Shown here: positions 17,863-26,718 of the stretch, in pieces
Position numbering within the stretch: the stretch's first letter is position 1
Layout: every line of letters begins with the position of its first letter
Assembly (NCBI RefSeq): GCF_024448695.1
Contig: NZ_JAMOHY010000003.1
Coordinates: 124,001 to 188,000 of the forward strand
Length of the DNA stretch: 64,000 bases
Reading direction: 5' to 3'
Origin: Stutzerimonas stutzeri
GTDB taxonomy: Bacteria > Pseudomonadota > Gammaproteobacteria > Pseudomonadales > Pseudomonadaceae
Position numbers and translations under genes: made by a program
The notes under the pieces: generated by a model
What the model saw: only the letters and a program-made list of their open reading frames with translations
Databases searched by the model: none
Told to the model about the DNA's origin: nothing

Positions 17863-18069
17863 TCAGGCGAAGGCGGCGTCTTCCTCTTCCGGGACCACGT
17901 CGGTGACGAATACGCGGGCATGTTCGCTCACCTCGTCCTCCATACGCAGGCCGAAATAGAGGGTGTCGTTGGCGTCCCAGAACGCCTCGAGCTGTGACAG
18001 TGGAGCGTCGTCGAGCAGCACCTGGCCGGTGTGTTCGAGAATGACGGAATAACGTTTTTCAGCAGGCAT
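17863..18069 (-). CDS. Small acidic hypothetical protein
   Basis: A 68-residue acidic protein (MPAEKRYSVILEHTGQV..., ending VVPEEEDAAFA) with no signal peptide or membrane segment. The start is taken at ATG 18069; the frame extends to an ATG at 18126, but that N-terminus looks unrelated. Neither start has a strong ribosome-binding site. Codon use is normal for the region. The family is not recognised. Confidence 0.55.
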   Translation of the reverse strand: MPAEKRYSVILEHTGQVLLDDAPLSQLEAFWDANDTLYFGLRMEDEVSEHARVFVTDVVPEEEDAAFA

Positions 18070-18289
18070 AGGAAAGTCGCTCTGGCATAGAAAGGGCCGT
18101 TTGCAGGTGTGATGGCATTTTGTCACTTTGCCGAGGCTGCTCTTTTGCCGTTCATCGCCGCACGGCAGATGGCCGCTGAGTGGTCATCTGCCGGTCACTG
18201 CGTCAGCTGCAACCGTGCTTAACGGTGAAGAATGACGCTGGTGCTGAGCAGTGCTGTCGCTTTTGCTCGTTATTGCGCCTCACGCTTTT

Positions 18290-18610
18290 TCAAGCCGTTT
18301 CAAGCTGAGGAATCTGCATGCCGATTTTGGCGGACGCAAAGTTCATGTCGCCACTGGCAATCGACTGTGCCTTGAACCCGGCACCGATCAGGTCCCTGAT
18401 GTAGAGCTTGTTGTAGATAAACGCGAAAACAATGTTGCTGAAGCCGAGCGTAATGAAGGCTATGACTAGCTGGATCAGCGCGTATTTCCAGTCGCCACGA
18501 AACATTGCAGGGAAAAAACCAAAAAAGAAGGTTGTCCATGAAAACCCAACCGGTGCTTCTTTCATCGCGCCAGTATTGGGATTCTTGAAAATAATCGAGG
18601 TGTAAGCCAT
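18290..18610 (-). CDS. Small two-helix membrane protein (DUF2628/HrgC-like)
   Basis: A 106-residue protein beginning MAYTSIIFKNPNTG. An amphipathic start, PVGFSWTTFFFGFFPAMFRGDW, leads into a membrane helix, then a second helix (IQLVIAFITLGFSNIVFAFIYN). This pattern is that of small HrgC/DUF2628-like membrane proteins of unknown role. It lies 84 nt after the vWA gene on the same strand and may be the last gene of the srf block, or an independent gene. Confidence 0.7.
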   Translation of the reverse strand: MAYTSIIFKNPNTGAMKEAPVGFSWTTFFFGFFPAMFRGDWKYALIQLVIAFITLGFSNIVFAFIYNKLYIRDLIGAGFKAQSIASGDMNFASAKIGMQIPQLETA

Positions 18611-18694
18611 TGCGTTGCTCCTTGCGCCCTTTTTGATGGGTTCGACTGTCTGGGCGGACAGGCGACACGGTAAAAATAATTGTTCTGTCAGGGG

Positions 18695-19942
18695 TTACGG
18701 GCAGCTTGGATCGGTCGAAACCTCTTCGCTGGCTTCACGCAGCATGCTCGACACTTCGGCTGCATTGCGTGCGGTATACACGCGGCCTCCAGTATTTTCG
18801 GCGATGCAGTTGGAGAGTTCGCTGTCGCTGATGTTGACCACATTGACACGCAGGCGCGGCTGCTGGCGGGCGATGCTGCGTGACACGGCGCAGGCGTTGC
18901 GTTCGCAGCCGTCTTCACCGTCAACGAACATCACCACCAGCGCATCATGCAGGCGGCCATCGACCTGGCTGGCGGCGAGCTCCAGGCTGCTGGCCAGTGG
19001 CGTGCCGTCGTTGGCGCCGAGCTGTTGTACGCTGCGTTTCAGCTGATCTCTCTGACTCTGCCCGAACAGACCCCGGTCGATCTGGTTGTAGCAGCCGTCG
19101 AAGGTGATCAGGCGGGTGTTGATGTCGGGGTGCAGGGTGTCGAGCATGCCGCCGAACGCCTGCTTGGCCACCGTCAGCCGGGTGGGTTCGCTGAGCATGC
19201 GCGCCCGGCGCGGGTTGTTCTCCGGCAGGTGGACACCGGTGCTGTGGAACCACTGGTCGTCTGCGGGCGAGACGTCGATATTGAGGTTCATCGACCCGGA
19301 GGTATCCAGCACCACAGCAAAATCCGGAGGCCGCACATTTCCCGGTTGGCAGGCATGGCTGATCATTGGCGTGGGGTTGATCAGGTGCAGCAGGTAGCCC
19401 CGCCAGAACCAGAGCAGCCAGAGCAACACAAGCAATAGCAAAGGCAGCAGCAGCCACCACAGCGGAAGGCGCAGCCACCAGCGTTTGCGTGGTACTGGCG
19501 TCGGTTGCGGCGGTATTGAAGCTGGCGGTATCGCGGACGCAGGCGGGGGTGGCGGCAAGCCCCAGCGCACCACCAGTGGTTCATCGTTGAGGCTGTAGAG
19601 GTTGGCCAGGTCCGGCGCACCGATCAGGCTGCGCAGGCGGGTGGCGGTATCGTCCTGGCCGCGACTTTGCAGCTCGTTGGCCAGGTGGCCGATGGCGTGC
19701 TGGCGCTGCTGGTACTTCTCCAGCAGCCGGCGCTGCTGATCGGCGTTCAGTTCGGCATAGGGGTGCGGCTGTCCTGCAAGTTCGGACCACCATTGCAGTT
19801 TCCCGTCCTCACCGGTCCGGGGCACGGCGTACAGGCTGGCGACGCTGGGCGGGAAATGCCGACGTATCAGCTCGACCTTGGCATCGAGTGCCGATAGCGC
19901 CTGTTGGGGATAAGTTGCCGACTCGCGTGTCACCCGCTGCAT
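18695..19942 (-). CDS. Membrane-anchored vWA protein with a SrfA-like N-terminal module
   Basis: A 415-residue protein in four parts: an N-terminal module (about 1-128), a proline-rich linker (129-152), one membrane helix (about 156-188) and a von Willebrand factor A domain (about 205-400). The metal site is canonical: D213-T-S215-G-S217, T314 in DGTPL and D341 in VDGEDG. Several cysteines (C197, C284, C346, C351) suggest a periplasmic, disulfide-bonded domain. Residues about 50-129 resemble residues 57-145 of SrfA (WWSEL versus DWYSD, then helices, then LYSLNDEPLVVRWGL versus VYLVNGKPVLTFWGF), and in both a Pro-rich linker and a W/R/L-rich membrane helix follow. AGGA lies 9-10 nt before the ATG. 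Function unknown. Confidence 0.85.
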   Translation of the reverse strand: MQRVTRESATYPQQALSALDAKVELIRRHFPPSVASLYAVPRTGEDGKLQWWSELAGQPHPYAELNADQQRRLLEKYQQRQHAIGHLANELQSRGQDDTATRLRSLIGAPDLANLYSLNDEPLVVRWGLPPPPPASAIPPASIPPQPTPVPRKRWWLRLPLWWLLLPLLLLVLLWLLWFWRGYLLHLINPTPMISHACQPGNVRPPDFAVVLDTSGSMNLNIDVSPADDQWFHSTGVHLPENNPRRARMLSEPTRLTVAKQAFGGMLDTLHPDINTRLITFDGCYNQIDRGLFGQSQRDQLKRSVQQLGANDGTPLASSLELAASQVDGRLHDALVVMFVDGEDGCERNACAVSRSIARQQPRLRVNVVNISDSELSNCIAENTGGRVYTARNAAEVSSMLREASEEVSTDPSCP

Positions 19943-20003
19943 GAAGCGAATTCCTGAAAAATGAAGGCCGTCGGCAAGGACGGCCTCTGGGGGAGTGGGC
20001 TGG

Positions 20004-20498
20004 TTACTCGTAGCCCAGGCTCAATTGCAGACGGCTGACCTTCTGCTGCAGCGCCTTGAGTTCCTGCTGACGCGCGGCGATCTCGGCAGCACTGCCACCG
20101 CTGGCGGGGCTGCGCTGGAGGTCCTGTTCCAGCGTGGCGATCTGCTGTTGCACCTGGTCCTTGTTGGCGTGCCGGCTCTTGAGCTGGCTCAGGAGGCTGT
20201 TCAACGACTGCTGCAGGCTGGCCTGCCGCTGGCGCTGGGCGTCCAGGCTCTGGCGAGTGGCCTGCTGTTGTGCGCTGATCTCCTCGTATACCCGGTGGAA
20301 CAGTTCGTTTTCCGCCCGGGCATCCAGCAGCTCCTGCTCACGCTGGCGAATCTGCGCGCTGTAACCGCCGGAGTGGTCGCATTGCATCTTGGCGATCAGG
20401 CTCGCGTCATTGTTGGCGGAGTTGCAGTTGGCCGGTGCGGTGGCGCAACCGGCCAGCGTCAGCGCCGCGAGGGCGCCAAACAACAGTCGAAAGATCAT
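20004..20498 (-). CDS. Coiled-coil lipoprotein (second)
   Basis: A 164-residue lipoprotein precursor. It has a short signal peptide with lipobox LAGC (C18), then a Gln/Leu-rich coiled coil over about 50-160. The start at ATG 20498 is preferred to the longer frame because it gives an ideal signal peptide and has GAGG about 8 nt upstream. It follows the first lipoprotein gene by 10 nt. No Asp follows the lipidated cysteine (CATAP), so outer-membrane sorting is expected. The family is not recognised; a periplasmic spacer or partner of the TagQ-like protein is plausible. Confidence 0.8.
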   Translation of the reverse strand: MIFRLLFGALAALTLAGCATAPANCNSANNDASLIAKMQCDHSGGYSAQIRQREQELLDARAENELFHRVYEEISAQQQATRQSLDAQRQRQASLQQSLNSLLSQLKSRHANKDQVQQQIATLEQDLQRSPASGGSAAEIAARQQELKALQQKVSRLQLSLGYE

Positions 20499-20508
20499 GT
20501 GCGTCGCC

Positions 20509-21243
20509 TCAGCCCAGGGTGATCGCGGAGCGCTGGCTATAGAGGCCATCGACTTCCTGCTGCAGGGCCGCGACCTTGAGGTTCATCTTGCCGATCTCCT
20601 CTTCGATCTTGACCACATCGGTGCCGGCACCGCTTTCGCGCTCAAGCTTGGCGGTCTTCTCGTATTCGCTGACCTTGTTGCGCATATTGGCCAGTTCCTT
20701 GCGCATCAGCGCCAGGTTCTGGTCGACACCAGCCAACTCCTGCTCGGCCTGGACCTTGTCCAGCTGCTTGTTCTTGATCGACTTCTGGATGGCGGCGATG
20801 CTCTGCTCGTCGTCACGGATGACGCGCTGCATGGTTTCGGTACGGGCGACGACATTTTCCGTGTCTTTCTGGATGTCAGCGCTCATCACCCCCAGGCGCT
20901 CGGCGGTGTTGGCGTACTGGCTGCGACGCTGGTCGTAGTAGTAGTTGGCGCCCATGGCTACGCCGCAGGCAGCGAGGCCGGCGACCACGGCGCAGGCGGC
21001 CTTGTTGCTGGAGTTGGACAGGGCGCAGGCCAGCACCCCGACGCTGGCGGCACCGGCGCAGGCAGTGAAGCCTGATTTGCTGAAGAACGCGGCGTCATTG
21101 CCCTGGGTCAGGCGCGGGTCGGCGGCCGGGACCGAGCTGTCGGTGAGCAGGCTCCCGGTGCTGGCGCAGCCGCTCAGCAGAATGCTGCCTGCCATGACAA
21201 AGCCGAGTACGGCCCTGGAAAACATACCTTGGCTCAGTTTCAT
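20509..21243 (-). CDS. Glycine-zipper/coiled-coil lipoprotein in TagQ position
   Basis: A 244-residue lipoprotein: signal peptide with LLSGC (C26), a Gly/Ala/Cys-rich stretch resembling a glycine zipper (about 57-100), then a long coiled coil (about 108-240). In the type VI tagQRST cluster an outer-membrane lipoprotein, TagQ, accompanies an FGE-like protein and an ABC transporter; this gene holds the equivalent place, but sequence homology to TagQ is not evident by eye. It lies 40 nt after the FGE-like gene. Confidence 0.8.
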   Translation of the reverse strand: MKLSQGMFSRAVLGFVMAGSILLSGCASTGSLLTDSSVPAADPRLTQGNDAAFFSKSGFTACAGAASVGVLACALSNSSNKAACAVVAGLAACGVAMGANYYYDQRRSQYANTAERLGVMSADIQKDTENVVARTETMQRVIRDDEQSIAAIQKSIKNKQLDKVQAEQELAGVDQNLALMRKELANMRNKVSEYEKTAKLERESGAGTDVVKIEEEIGKMNLKVAALQQEVDGLYSQRSAITLG

Positions 21244-21283
21244 GTTGTCGCTCCTTGTGTGTTTGGCGTTGTGCTTTTTCTAG

Positions 21284-22825
21284 TTATCGGGATACGGCCT
21301 TGCAGCTGGTGAGCCAGGCACTGGTGTCGATCTTCTGGGTCTGCAGGAAGGCCTTCTGGTTGGCCCAGTGGGTGCGCAGATAGGGCTTGAGTTCCTGCAG
21401 CTGCTTGTTGCGACCGATGAGCTCTTCCATCACCGGCAGCTGTTTCTGCAGCAGCGGCTGGCCGTAGAGGCTGGCCGACTCGACCAGGCTACTGGCGTAG
21501 TAGCGGCTGAGCTTGTGCAGCCGGTCCTGCTGTTCGTCGAGCTTGCCCTTGCGCATGGGGCAACTGGGGTCCTGCTCGCCGGCAGCGCAGTTGAGGTCGT
21601 AGTTTTTCTGCAGGAAATCCAGATACTGGCCGTCATCGAGCATCTTGGTACAGAGGAAGGCGCCCAGGTTGAGGCTGGCGCGAATGGCCTGATCGCGAGC
21701 CTCTTCCTGTTGCTGGTTGCTGGCGCGTAGCTGGTTCTCCAGGGACTTGAGCTGATCCTTGAGGGCCTGATCTTCGACGCCGGAGGCCAGCGCTTCGAGC
21801 GCCTGCACGGTGCCCTTGTCCTTGGTGGCATCTTCCGTTCCGCTGCCGAGTTTCTTCCAGCTGCTTTCGATGCTGGCGACCCGCTCGCGCGAGGTCAGGG
21901 TCGGCGACACCAGCGCCAGGCGCAGGCCGGTGGTCTTGTTCTTCACCTGGCCCTGGGCGTTGTAGTAGGGCTCTTCCTTGCGCAGGGCCGTACGCATTTC
22001 CCCTTGCGCCGTCAGGTAGTTGCCGCCGCGCACCACGTAGCCGCCGGCCTGGCCGTGCTGGCGGTCGAGCTTGTTCAGGCGGAAGGGCTCGAAGATCATC
22101 TCGTCAGCATTGCCGAGTATGTCGTGCAGGCCCAGCGGGTTGGGCTTGAGCAGGCCCGACAACTGCAACTGGCCGTTGGCTGATTGCGAGCCGGCGAACC
22201 ATTCATGGCCGTTCAACCCTTCAACCATCGGATAGCGACCGTCGCGAAACTCGGCGGTGCCGACTTCCAGCCCGCCGCGCGCGGCGAATTCCCATTCGAT
22301 CTCGGTCGGCAGGCGCACGAAGCCCAGCGCGCCGTCTTCCCTGGGCAGCTTGCCCGCTGCGTGCTGGCGCAGCCACAGGTTGTACTTGTCCGAAACCTGC
22401 AGCGCATCCAGCCAGCTGACCGCCACCACCGGCAGGCGCAGCTTGTTGGACGGCGTCGGGCAGCTCTCGTCGGTCAGGGCGCGGTACTGCAGCTGGGTCA
22501 TTTCATATTTGGCCAGCAGGTAATAGCGCGACTTCTTGGAACCACTGGAGGTGAAACTGCCGGCGATAAAGGCCGGGCGGGTCTGCTCGACGTAGCCCCA
22601 TTCGGCGCTGTCCTGGCCGATGCTGATGGGATAGTCGTCCAGCGGACCGGCCATGGGGATATGCACCTTGCGGAACACCATGGAGCCGTCGCAGGGCATG
22701 GGCAGTACCACGTCGCCGGCCTCGGGCATGGGGTTGAAGTGTTTCTCGTCCCAGGTGGCGAAGGCCTGGGTGCAGGCCAGCCCGAGGGGCAACAGCAGGA
22801 AACGGCACCAGTTTCTAGAGTTCAC
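21284..22825 (-). CDS. Exported formylglycine-generating-enzyme-fold protein (TagR-like)
   Basis: A 513-residue periplasmic protein. After a signal peptide (about 1-24) comes an FGE-sulfatase/SUMF1 fold, marked by YEMTQLQYRAL, LPTEIEWEFAARGG (about 170-183), GLHDILGNADEMI and GGYVVRGGNY. A helical, coiled-coil C-terminal half (about 325-513) follows. TagR of type VI secretion is a periplasmic FGE-fold protein that promotes PpkA kinase activation; this protein is likewise beside an ABC ATPase and permease. I infer a binding or signalling role, not true FGE catalysis. The start is GTG 22825, with GGAGAG 5 nt upstream and 11 nt overlap with the permease gene; a TTG seven codons earlier is possible. 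Confidence 0.82.
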   Translation of the reverse strand: MNSRNWCRFLLLPLGLACTQAFATWDEKHFNPMPEAGDVVLPMPCDGSMVFRKVHIPMAGPLDDYPISIGQDSAEWGYVEQTRPAFIAGSFTSSGSKKSRYYLLAKYEMTQLQYRALTDESCPTPSNKLRLPVVAVSWLDALQVSDKYNLWLRQHAAGKLPREDGALGFVRLPTEIEWEFAARGGLEVGTAEFRDGRYPMVEGLNGHEWFAGSQSANGQLQLSGLLKPNPLGLHDILGNADEMIFEPFRLNKLDRQHGQAGGYVVRGGNYLTAQGEMRTALRKEEPYYNAQGQVKNKTTGLRLALVSPTLTSRERVASIESSWKKLGSGTEDATKDKGTVQALEALASGVEDQALKDQLKSLENQLRASNQQQEEARDQAIRASLNLGAFLCTKMLDDGQYLDFLQKNYDLNCAAGEQDPSCPMRKGKLDEQQDRLHKLSRYYASSLVESASLYGQPLLQKQLPVMEELIGRNKQLQELKPYLRTHWANQKAFLQTQKIDTSAWLTSCKAVSR

Positions 22826-24038
22826 GCAGACTCTCCGCAGGTTCAATACTGATGGCGCGCAAGGCGCCGATTAGGGCAACCAGCGCCGCTACTAGCAGCG
22901 CCAGCAACAGGGCGATCAGCCCGTGCCAGAAAGTGATGTCACAGACGAAGGCGCCTGTGGCCTGGCTGCTGCCCAGCAGGCGGTTGAACAACTGGCTGCC
23001 GACGCCGTAGCACGCCAGACCGCCAAGATAGCCGGCGCCGCTGAGAAACAACGCCTGCAGCACCAGATAGCCAGCCACCGCAGCTCGCTGAAAACCCAGC
23101 AGGCGCAGCAGCGCCAGGCTGCGGCGCTTGCGGTCGATGTTGGCGAGGAAGGCGCCGATCAGCGAGGCGATACAGCCCACCAGTGAAGCGCCGGCGATCA
23201 CGCCGAAGATCACTCCCAGCACATGGTTGATGGCCTTGACCGCATCGATCTCGGCCAGGCGGCTGCTGGTTTCGATGTGTTGCGCATTCAGCCAGCGCTC
23301 CAGCGGCGCAACGCTGTCGATATCCCGTGCATACAAGCGCGCGCGGGCATAACCGGGCGTCAGGCCCTCGGCGGAGTTACCGCTGTGTGCGCCCAGCGCG
23401 GGCACCTGATAGCCGTCGCGAAAGCGTTCCAGCCCCAGCAGCAGCTCAGGCGCGACGAAGGCGGCGGGGCGACCGAAACGCGCCGGGTCGAGTACCGCCA
23501 GCACCTGCAGGGGTTGCTCGCCGCGTTCGTTGACACCGTTCAGCCGGCGCGTCACCTGCAGTTGCAGCGAGTCACCGGCCTGGACGTTCAGGCGCTCGGC
23601 GGCGCGTGCACTGAGAATCACCTGGTTACCGCGTAGCGCGCTCAGTGGTGTGTCGAGTAGCGGGTCGCCGGCCTGGGTGGGGATGATCTCTGCGTTTTCG
23701 ACGAAGCGTCGGTTGGGGCCGAGCAGGTCGGCCTGGGTATTCAGTGAGCGGGTCTGACCGATGGCGAAACCGGTTTCCGGGCGCTGTTGCAGTTGCGTGA
23801 GCCAGGCTGTGTCGTAGTTGCCGCTGCTCAGCAGGCGGATTTCCAGGTTGCGCGGATCGCGCAACAGGTCATCCTGCAGCTGGTTGACCACACCGTGCTT
23901 GAGGCCGAACAGCAGCAGCAGCGGGGCGATCACCGCTACCAGCGAGGCGGCCACACACAGCGACACCTTGCGGTCGTGCCACAGGTCGTTGAGTGCCAGC
24001 CTGCCGAGCAGGGCGAAGCGATCAAGCCACAGGGACAA
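22815..24038 (-). CDS. FtsX/MacB-type ABC permease (TagS-like)
   Basis: A 407-residue permease: one N-terminal membrane helix (VSLCVAASLVAVIAPLLLLFG), a large periplasmic domain (about 50-265), then three helices at the C-terminus (about 272-300, 317-345, 368-395). This is the LolC/MacB/TagS layout. The open frame starts earlier, but a TTG at 24038 has GGGGAG 7 nt upstream and gives MSLWLDRFALLGRLALNDLW, so it is taken as the start. It overlaps the ATPase gene by 17 nt. Such mechanotransmission ABC systems do work in the periplasm without moving a solute across the membrane. Confidence 0.85.
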   Translation of the reverse strand: MSLWLDRFALLGRLALNDLWHDRKVSLCVAASLVAVIAPLLLLFGLKHGVVNQLQDDLLRDPRNLEIRLLSSGNYDTAWLTQLQQRPETGFAIGQTRSLNTQADLLGPNRRFVENAEIIPTQAGDPLLDTPLSALRGNQVILSARAAERLNVQAGDSLQLQVTRRLNGVNERGEQPLQVLAVLDPARFGRPAAFVAPELLLGLERFRDGYQVPALGAHSGNSAEGLTPGYARARLYARDIDSVAPLERWLNAQHIETSSRLAEIDAVKAINHVLGVIFGVIAGASLVGCIASLIGAFLANIDRKRRSLALLRLLGFQRAAVAGYLVLQALFLSGAGYLGGLACYGVGSQLFNRLLGSSQATGAFVCDITFWHGLIALLLALLVAALVALIGALRAISIEPAESLREL

Positions 24039-24720
24039 AGGCTGTCTCCCCTTCACGGCTGACGGCGCCCAGTCGCGCCAGACCAAACTCGTCGATCAGC
24101 GCCCAGTCGTGGGACACCACCAGCGCGGTCAGCCCCAGCTCGCGCACCAGGCTCAGCAGCAGCTCGAACAGCCGCCGTGCATTGACCGGATCGAGCGCTG
24201 CGGTGGGTTCGTCGGCCAGCAGCAGTTGCGGCTCATGGGCGATGGCCCGCACGCAAGCCACACGCTGACGCTCACCGATGGACAGGGCCTGGGGATACTT
24301 GTCGAGCAAGGGTTGCAGGCGCAGCACATCCACAGCCTTTTCCACATGGCCGCTGCGCGACGGCAGGCCGAGCAGGCGGCGCGGCAGGCTGATGTTGTCG
24401 CGCACCTTGAGAAAGGGCAGCAGACCGCCGCTTTGCAGGACAAAACCCAACTGGCGCGAGCGTACTGCCGCCAGCGCCGACTGGTCGTCGGCCTGCAGCA
24501 ATTGGCAGACATCCACACGCTCGCGACCCAGCCGGTAGTGCGTCAGCGCCTGCGGGGCGAGCAACAGGCCGATGGCTTCGAGCAGGGTGCTCTTGCCACA
24601 GCCGCTCTCACCGGTGATGGCGCGAATCTCGCCATGCCCCAGCTGCAACGCCGGCAGGCAGACGCGATGCGCCTGCGCACCGCTGCCCCGTGCGACCCGT
24701 AGTCCCTGAATATCGAGCAT
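24022..24720 (-). CDS. ABC ATPase of LolD/MacB type (TagT-like)
   Basis: A 232-residue ATP-binding protein with Walker A GESGCGKST (37-45), a signature in the variant form LSIGERQR in place of LSGGQQQR, Walker B LLLADEPT and the H-loop VVSHD. It pairs with the overlapping permease gene and sits 3 nt after the vWA gene, so the three are in one transcript. LolD-type, MacB-type and TagT proteins share this form; the context of FGE-like and vWA proteins favours TagT-like signalling over lipoprotein release. Confidence 0.92.
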   Translation of the reverse strand: MLDIQGLRVARGSGAQAHRVCLPALQLGHGEIRAITGESGCGKSTLLEAIGLLLAPQALTHYRLGRERVDVCQLLQADDQSALAAVRSRQLGFVLQSGGLLPFLKVRDNISLPRRLLGLPSRSGHVEKAVDVLRLQPLLDKYPQALSIGERQRVACVRAIAHEPQLLLADEPTAALDPVNARRLFELLLSLVRELGLTALVVSHDWALIDEFGLARLGAVSREGETAFVPVA

Positions 24721-24723
24721 GGC

Positions 24724-26718
24724 TCAGGGCATCATTTCCAGCGGCACCGGATACACGTTGTCGCGTGCATCACTGTCCTTGGCCAGCGCCACCCAGCGGT
24801 CCACATCGGCGTTGTAACGCTGGTAGTGGCGCAGCTTGGTGCTCAGGGTGCGGATGAATTTCTCCTGGGCCAGGCCGTCCCAGCTCTTCCAGGTTTCCTC
24901 GTCCAGATTGAGTACTTCGCTCTGGTAGGGCAGGTCTTCCAGGTATTCGCCGAGCATGCCCAGCTCCGCCAGGCGGGTGTTGTCGCCCTGCTTCAACTGG
25001 TTGGGATCGGCGCCCATGGTGGCGGCCACCGAACGCAGGCGCTCGAACATTTCGCTGGGCGAGATCAGGCCCTGGTTGGCGGCGTCGAGGATCTGCTTGA
25101 GCACGTCACTGAGGTCGCTGAGCTGGGATTTGGTCAGCAGCACGCGCACATCGGTGGTCGGCAGGTTCTGTTTGATCAGGTCGCGATCACTGATCCAGGC
25201 CTGGAACACGGGGGGGGCCTGGGTGCCGATCTTCTGCCCAAGATAGGCCAGCTGCATGGCGTGGCCGATCAGGGCGGCGTCGTCGAGCATTTTCTGCTCT
25301 TCGCTGCTGGCAGCTGCCGGTTCCGCCTTGGCATTGAGTGCGCTGCCAATGGCCTCGTCGCCCCTATAGGCGGCCTTGACCTGGCTGGTGATAGCGTTGG
25401 CCAAGGCATCGACCTTGCGCCCGTAGGCGTCCAGATCACCGGCATTGACCGGGTAATACAGCGAAGTGTTGGTGCCCGGATAGGTCGAGAGCGCCTGATA
25501 CTGAGCCTCGGCCTTGCCGTGGTTCTTCAGGCCGGCGGCGGTCTTCAGGTGCAGGGTATAGATCGCCACGCCGGGGTTGCTGGCCTCGATCCGCACCTGT
25601 TCGGCGCTGAGACCGGTTCCGGACAGCTTGTTGTCGCCTTCGATGGCGCCGGCATCGCTGATCAGCACCACGTAGCGGGCGCCGAACTGGCTCCAGTCCA
25701 CCTGATCAATGGCGTGCATGACGCCGGAGTAGGCGTCTTCGTCGAAGCTGCTGCTCGACACTTTGGCCTGCCTGAGGTCGGCCACCTTGCTCAGAAAGTC
25801 GGCGCCGTCCGTGACCTTGTTGGGGTCGGCGTACATCTTGCTGACGTACTCCAGCCCCGGTACGGCCTGGGTGCTGGAGCGGAAAGCGACCAGGCCGAAC
25901 TTGACCTGCTGGCCGAGGTTTTCCACGGCGATCTGCGCGTAAACTTTCTTGATCGCCTCGCGGGTGCGCTCGATATAGGGGTCCATGGAAATGGTCGAAT
26001 CGATGACGAACACCACGGCCGCGCTGAATTCCTTGAGCTGGCTGGTGATGGCCGGCTGACTTGCGCTGCCGGCTGCGTTCGCGGCGCCCGTCGCGTTGCT
26101 GCCGGTGGCGGATGGCGTCTCGGCCTTGCTCACCGAGGCGACGTTGAGCAGGCGCATGCGGAAACCTTCTTCGCTCATCACCTCCTCACCGCTGAGCACC
26201 GGCAGCAGGTAGAACTCCTTCTGCAGATCGACGAAGAATTCCGGCTCCTGCGCCAGCACGCCGGGGGCCGGCTGGCCCTGTTTGAGTTTGGCCCGCAGTG
26301 GCGCGACATGACTGACCGGGTCCGGCGCATCGAGGATGCCTTCCAGCGTCGGGCGCTCCTTGAAGAACAGCAGGCGGTCACGGTTGGCCGGGTTGGTGAA
26401 GGCCAGGGTCAGCTGCATCTTCCAGTCCACGGTGCAGGCTGCGGGCAGCCAGCCGATGGTTTTGCCATAGCTGTCCGGGCCGACGCGCAGCCACTCGGCG
26501 TTACCGGCCTGGGCGCGCTCGTAGACGTAGAAACGGCTGAATGCCGGCTGTGTCTGGCCGCTGCCACCGGCGCTGGCGCTCAGTTGGCAGTTGGGCGTGG
26601 TCAGTACGCGTTGGAACAGGGTCTGCTTGCCTTCCTGCAGCAGGGGTTTGTCCGCTGCCTGCAAGGTGGCGCTGGCGCAGAACGCCAGCAGTGCCGCACA
26701 GCTGATACGCAGGCTCAC
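24724..26718 (-). CDS. Periplasmic vWA-domain protein
   Basis: A 664-residue protein with a signal peptide (VSLRISCAALLAFCASATLQA), an N-terminal domain that includes an SH3-like segment, a vWA domain (about 233-430) and a helical C-terminal region (about 470-660). The metal site reads D240-S-T-I-S244, DxTxS in place of the usual DxSxS. It resembles the periplasmic vWA half of the type VI kinase PpkA in context, but no kinase domain is present. The start is GTG 26718, overlapping the stop of the preceding gene (GTGA). The longer open frame upstream lies in that gene and lacks a signal peptide. Confidence 0.85.
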   Translation of the reverse strand: MSLRISCAALLAFCASATLQAADKPLLQEGKQTLFQRVLTTPNCQLSASAGGSGQTQPAFSRFYVYERAQAGNAEWLRVGPDSYGKTIGWLPAACTVDWKMQLTLAFTNPANRDRLLFFKERPTLEGILDAPDPVSHVAPLRAKLKQGQPAPGVLAQEPEFFVDLQKEFYLLPVLSGEEVMSEEGFRMRLLNVASVSKAETPSATGSNATGAANAAGSASQPAITSQLKEFSAAVVFVIDSTISMDPYIERTREAIKKVYAQIAVENLGQQVKFGLVAFRSSTQAVPGLEYVSKMYADPNKVTDGADFLSKVADLRQAKVSSSSFDEDAYSGVMHAIDQVDWSQFGARYVVLISDAGAIEGDNKLSGTGLSAEQVRIEASNPGVAIYTLHLKTAAGLKNHGKAEAQYQALSTYPGTNTSLYYPVNAGDLDAYGRKVDALANAITSQVKAAYRGDEAIGSALNAKAEPAAASSEEQKMLDDAALIGHAMQLAYLGQKIGTQAPPVFQAWISDRDLIKQNLPTTDVRVLLTKSQLSDLSDVLKQILDAANQGLISPSEMFERLRSVAATMGADPNQLKQGDNTRLAELGMLGEYLEDLPYQSEVLNLDEETWKSWDGLAQEKFIRTLSTKLRHYQRYNADVDRWVALAKDSDARDNVYPVPLEMMP

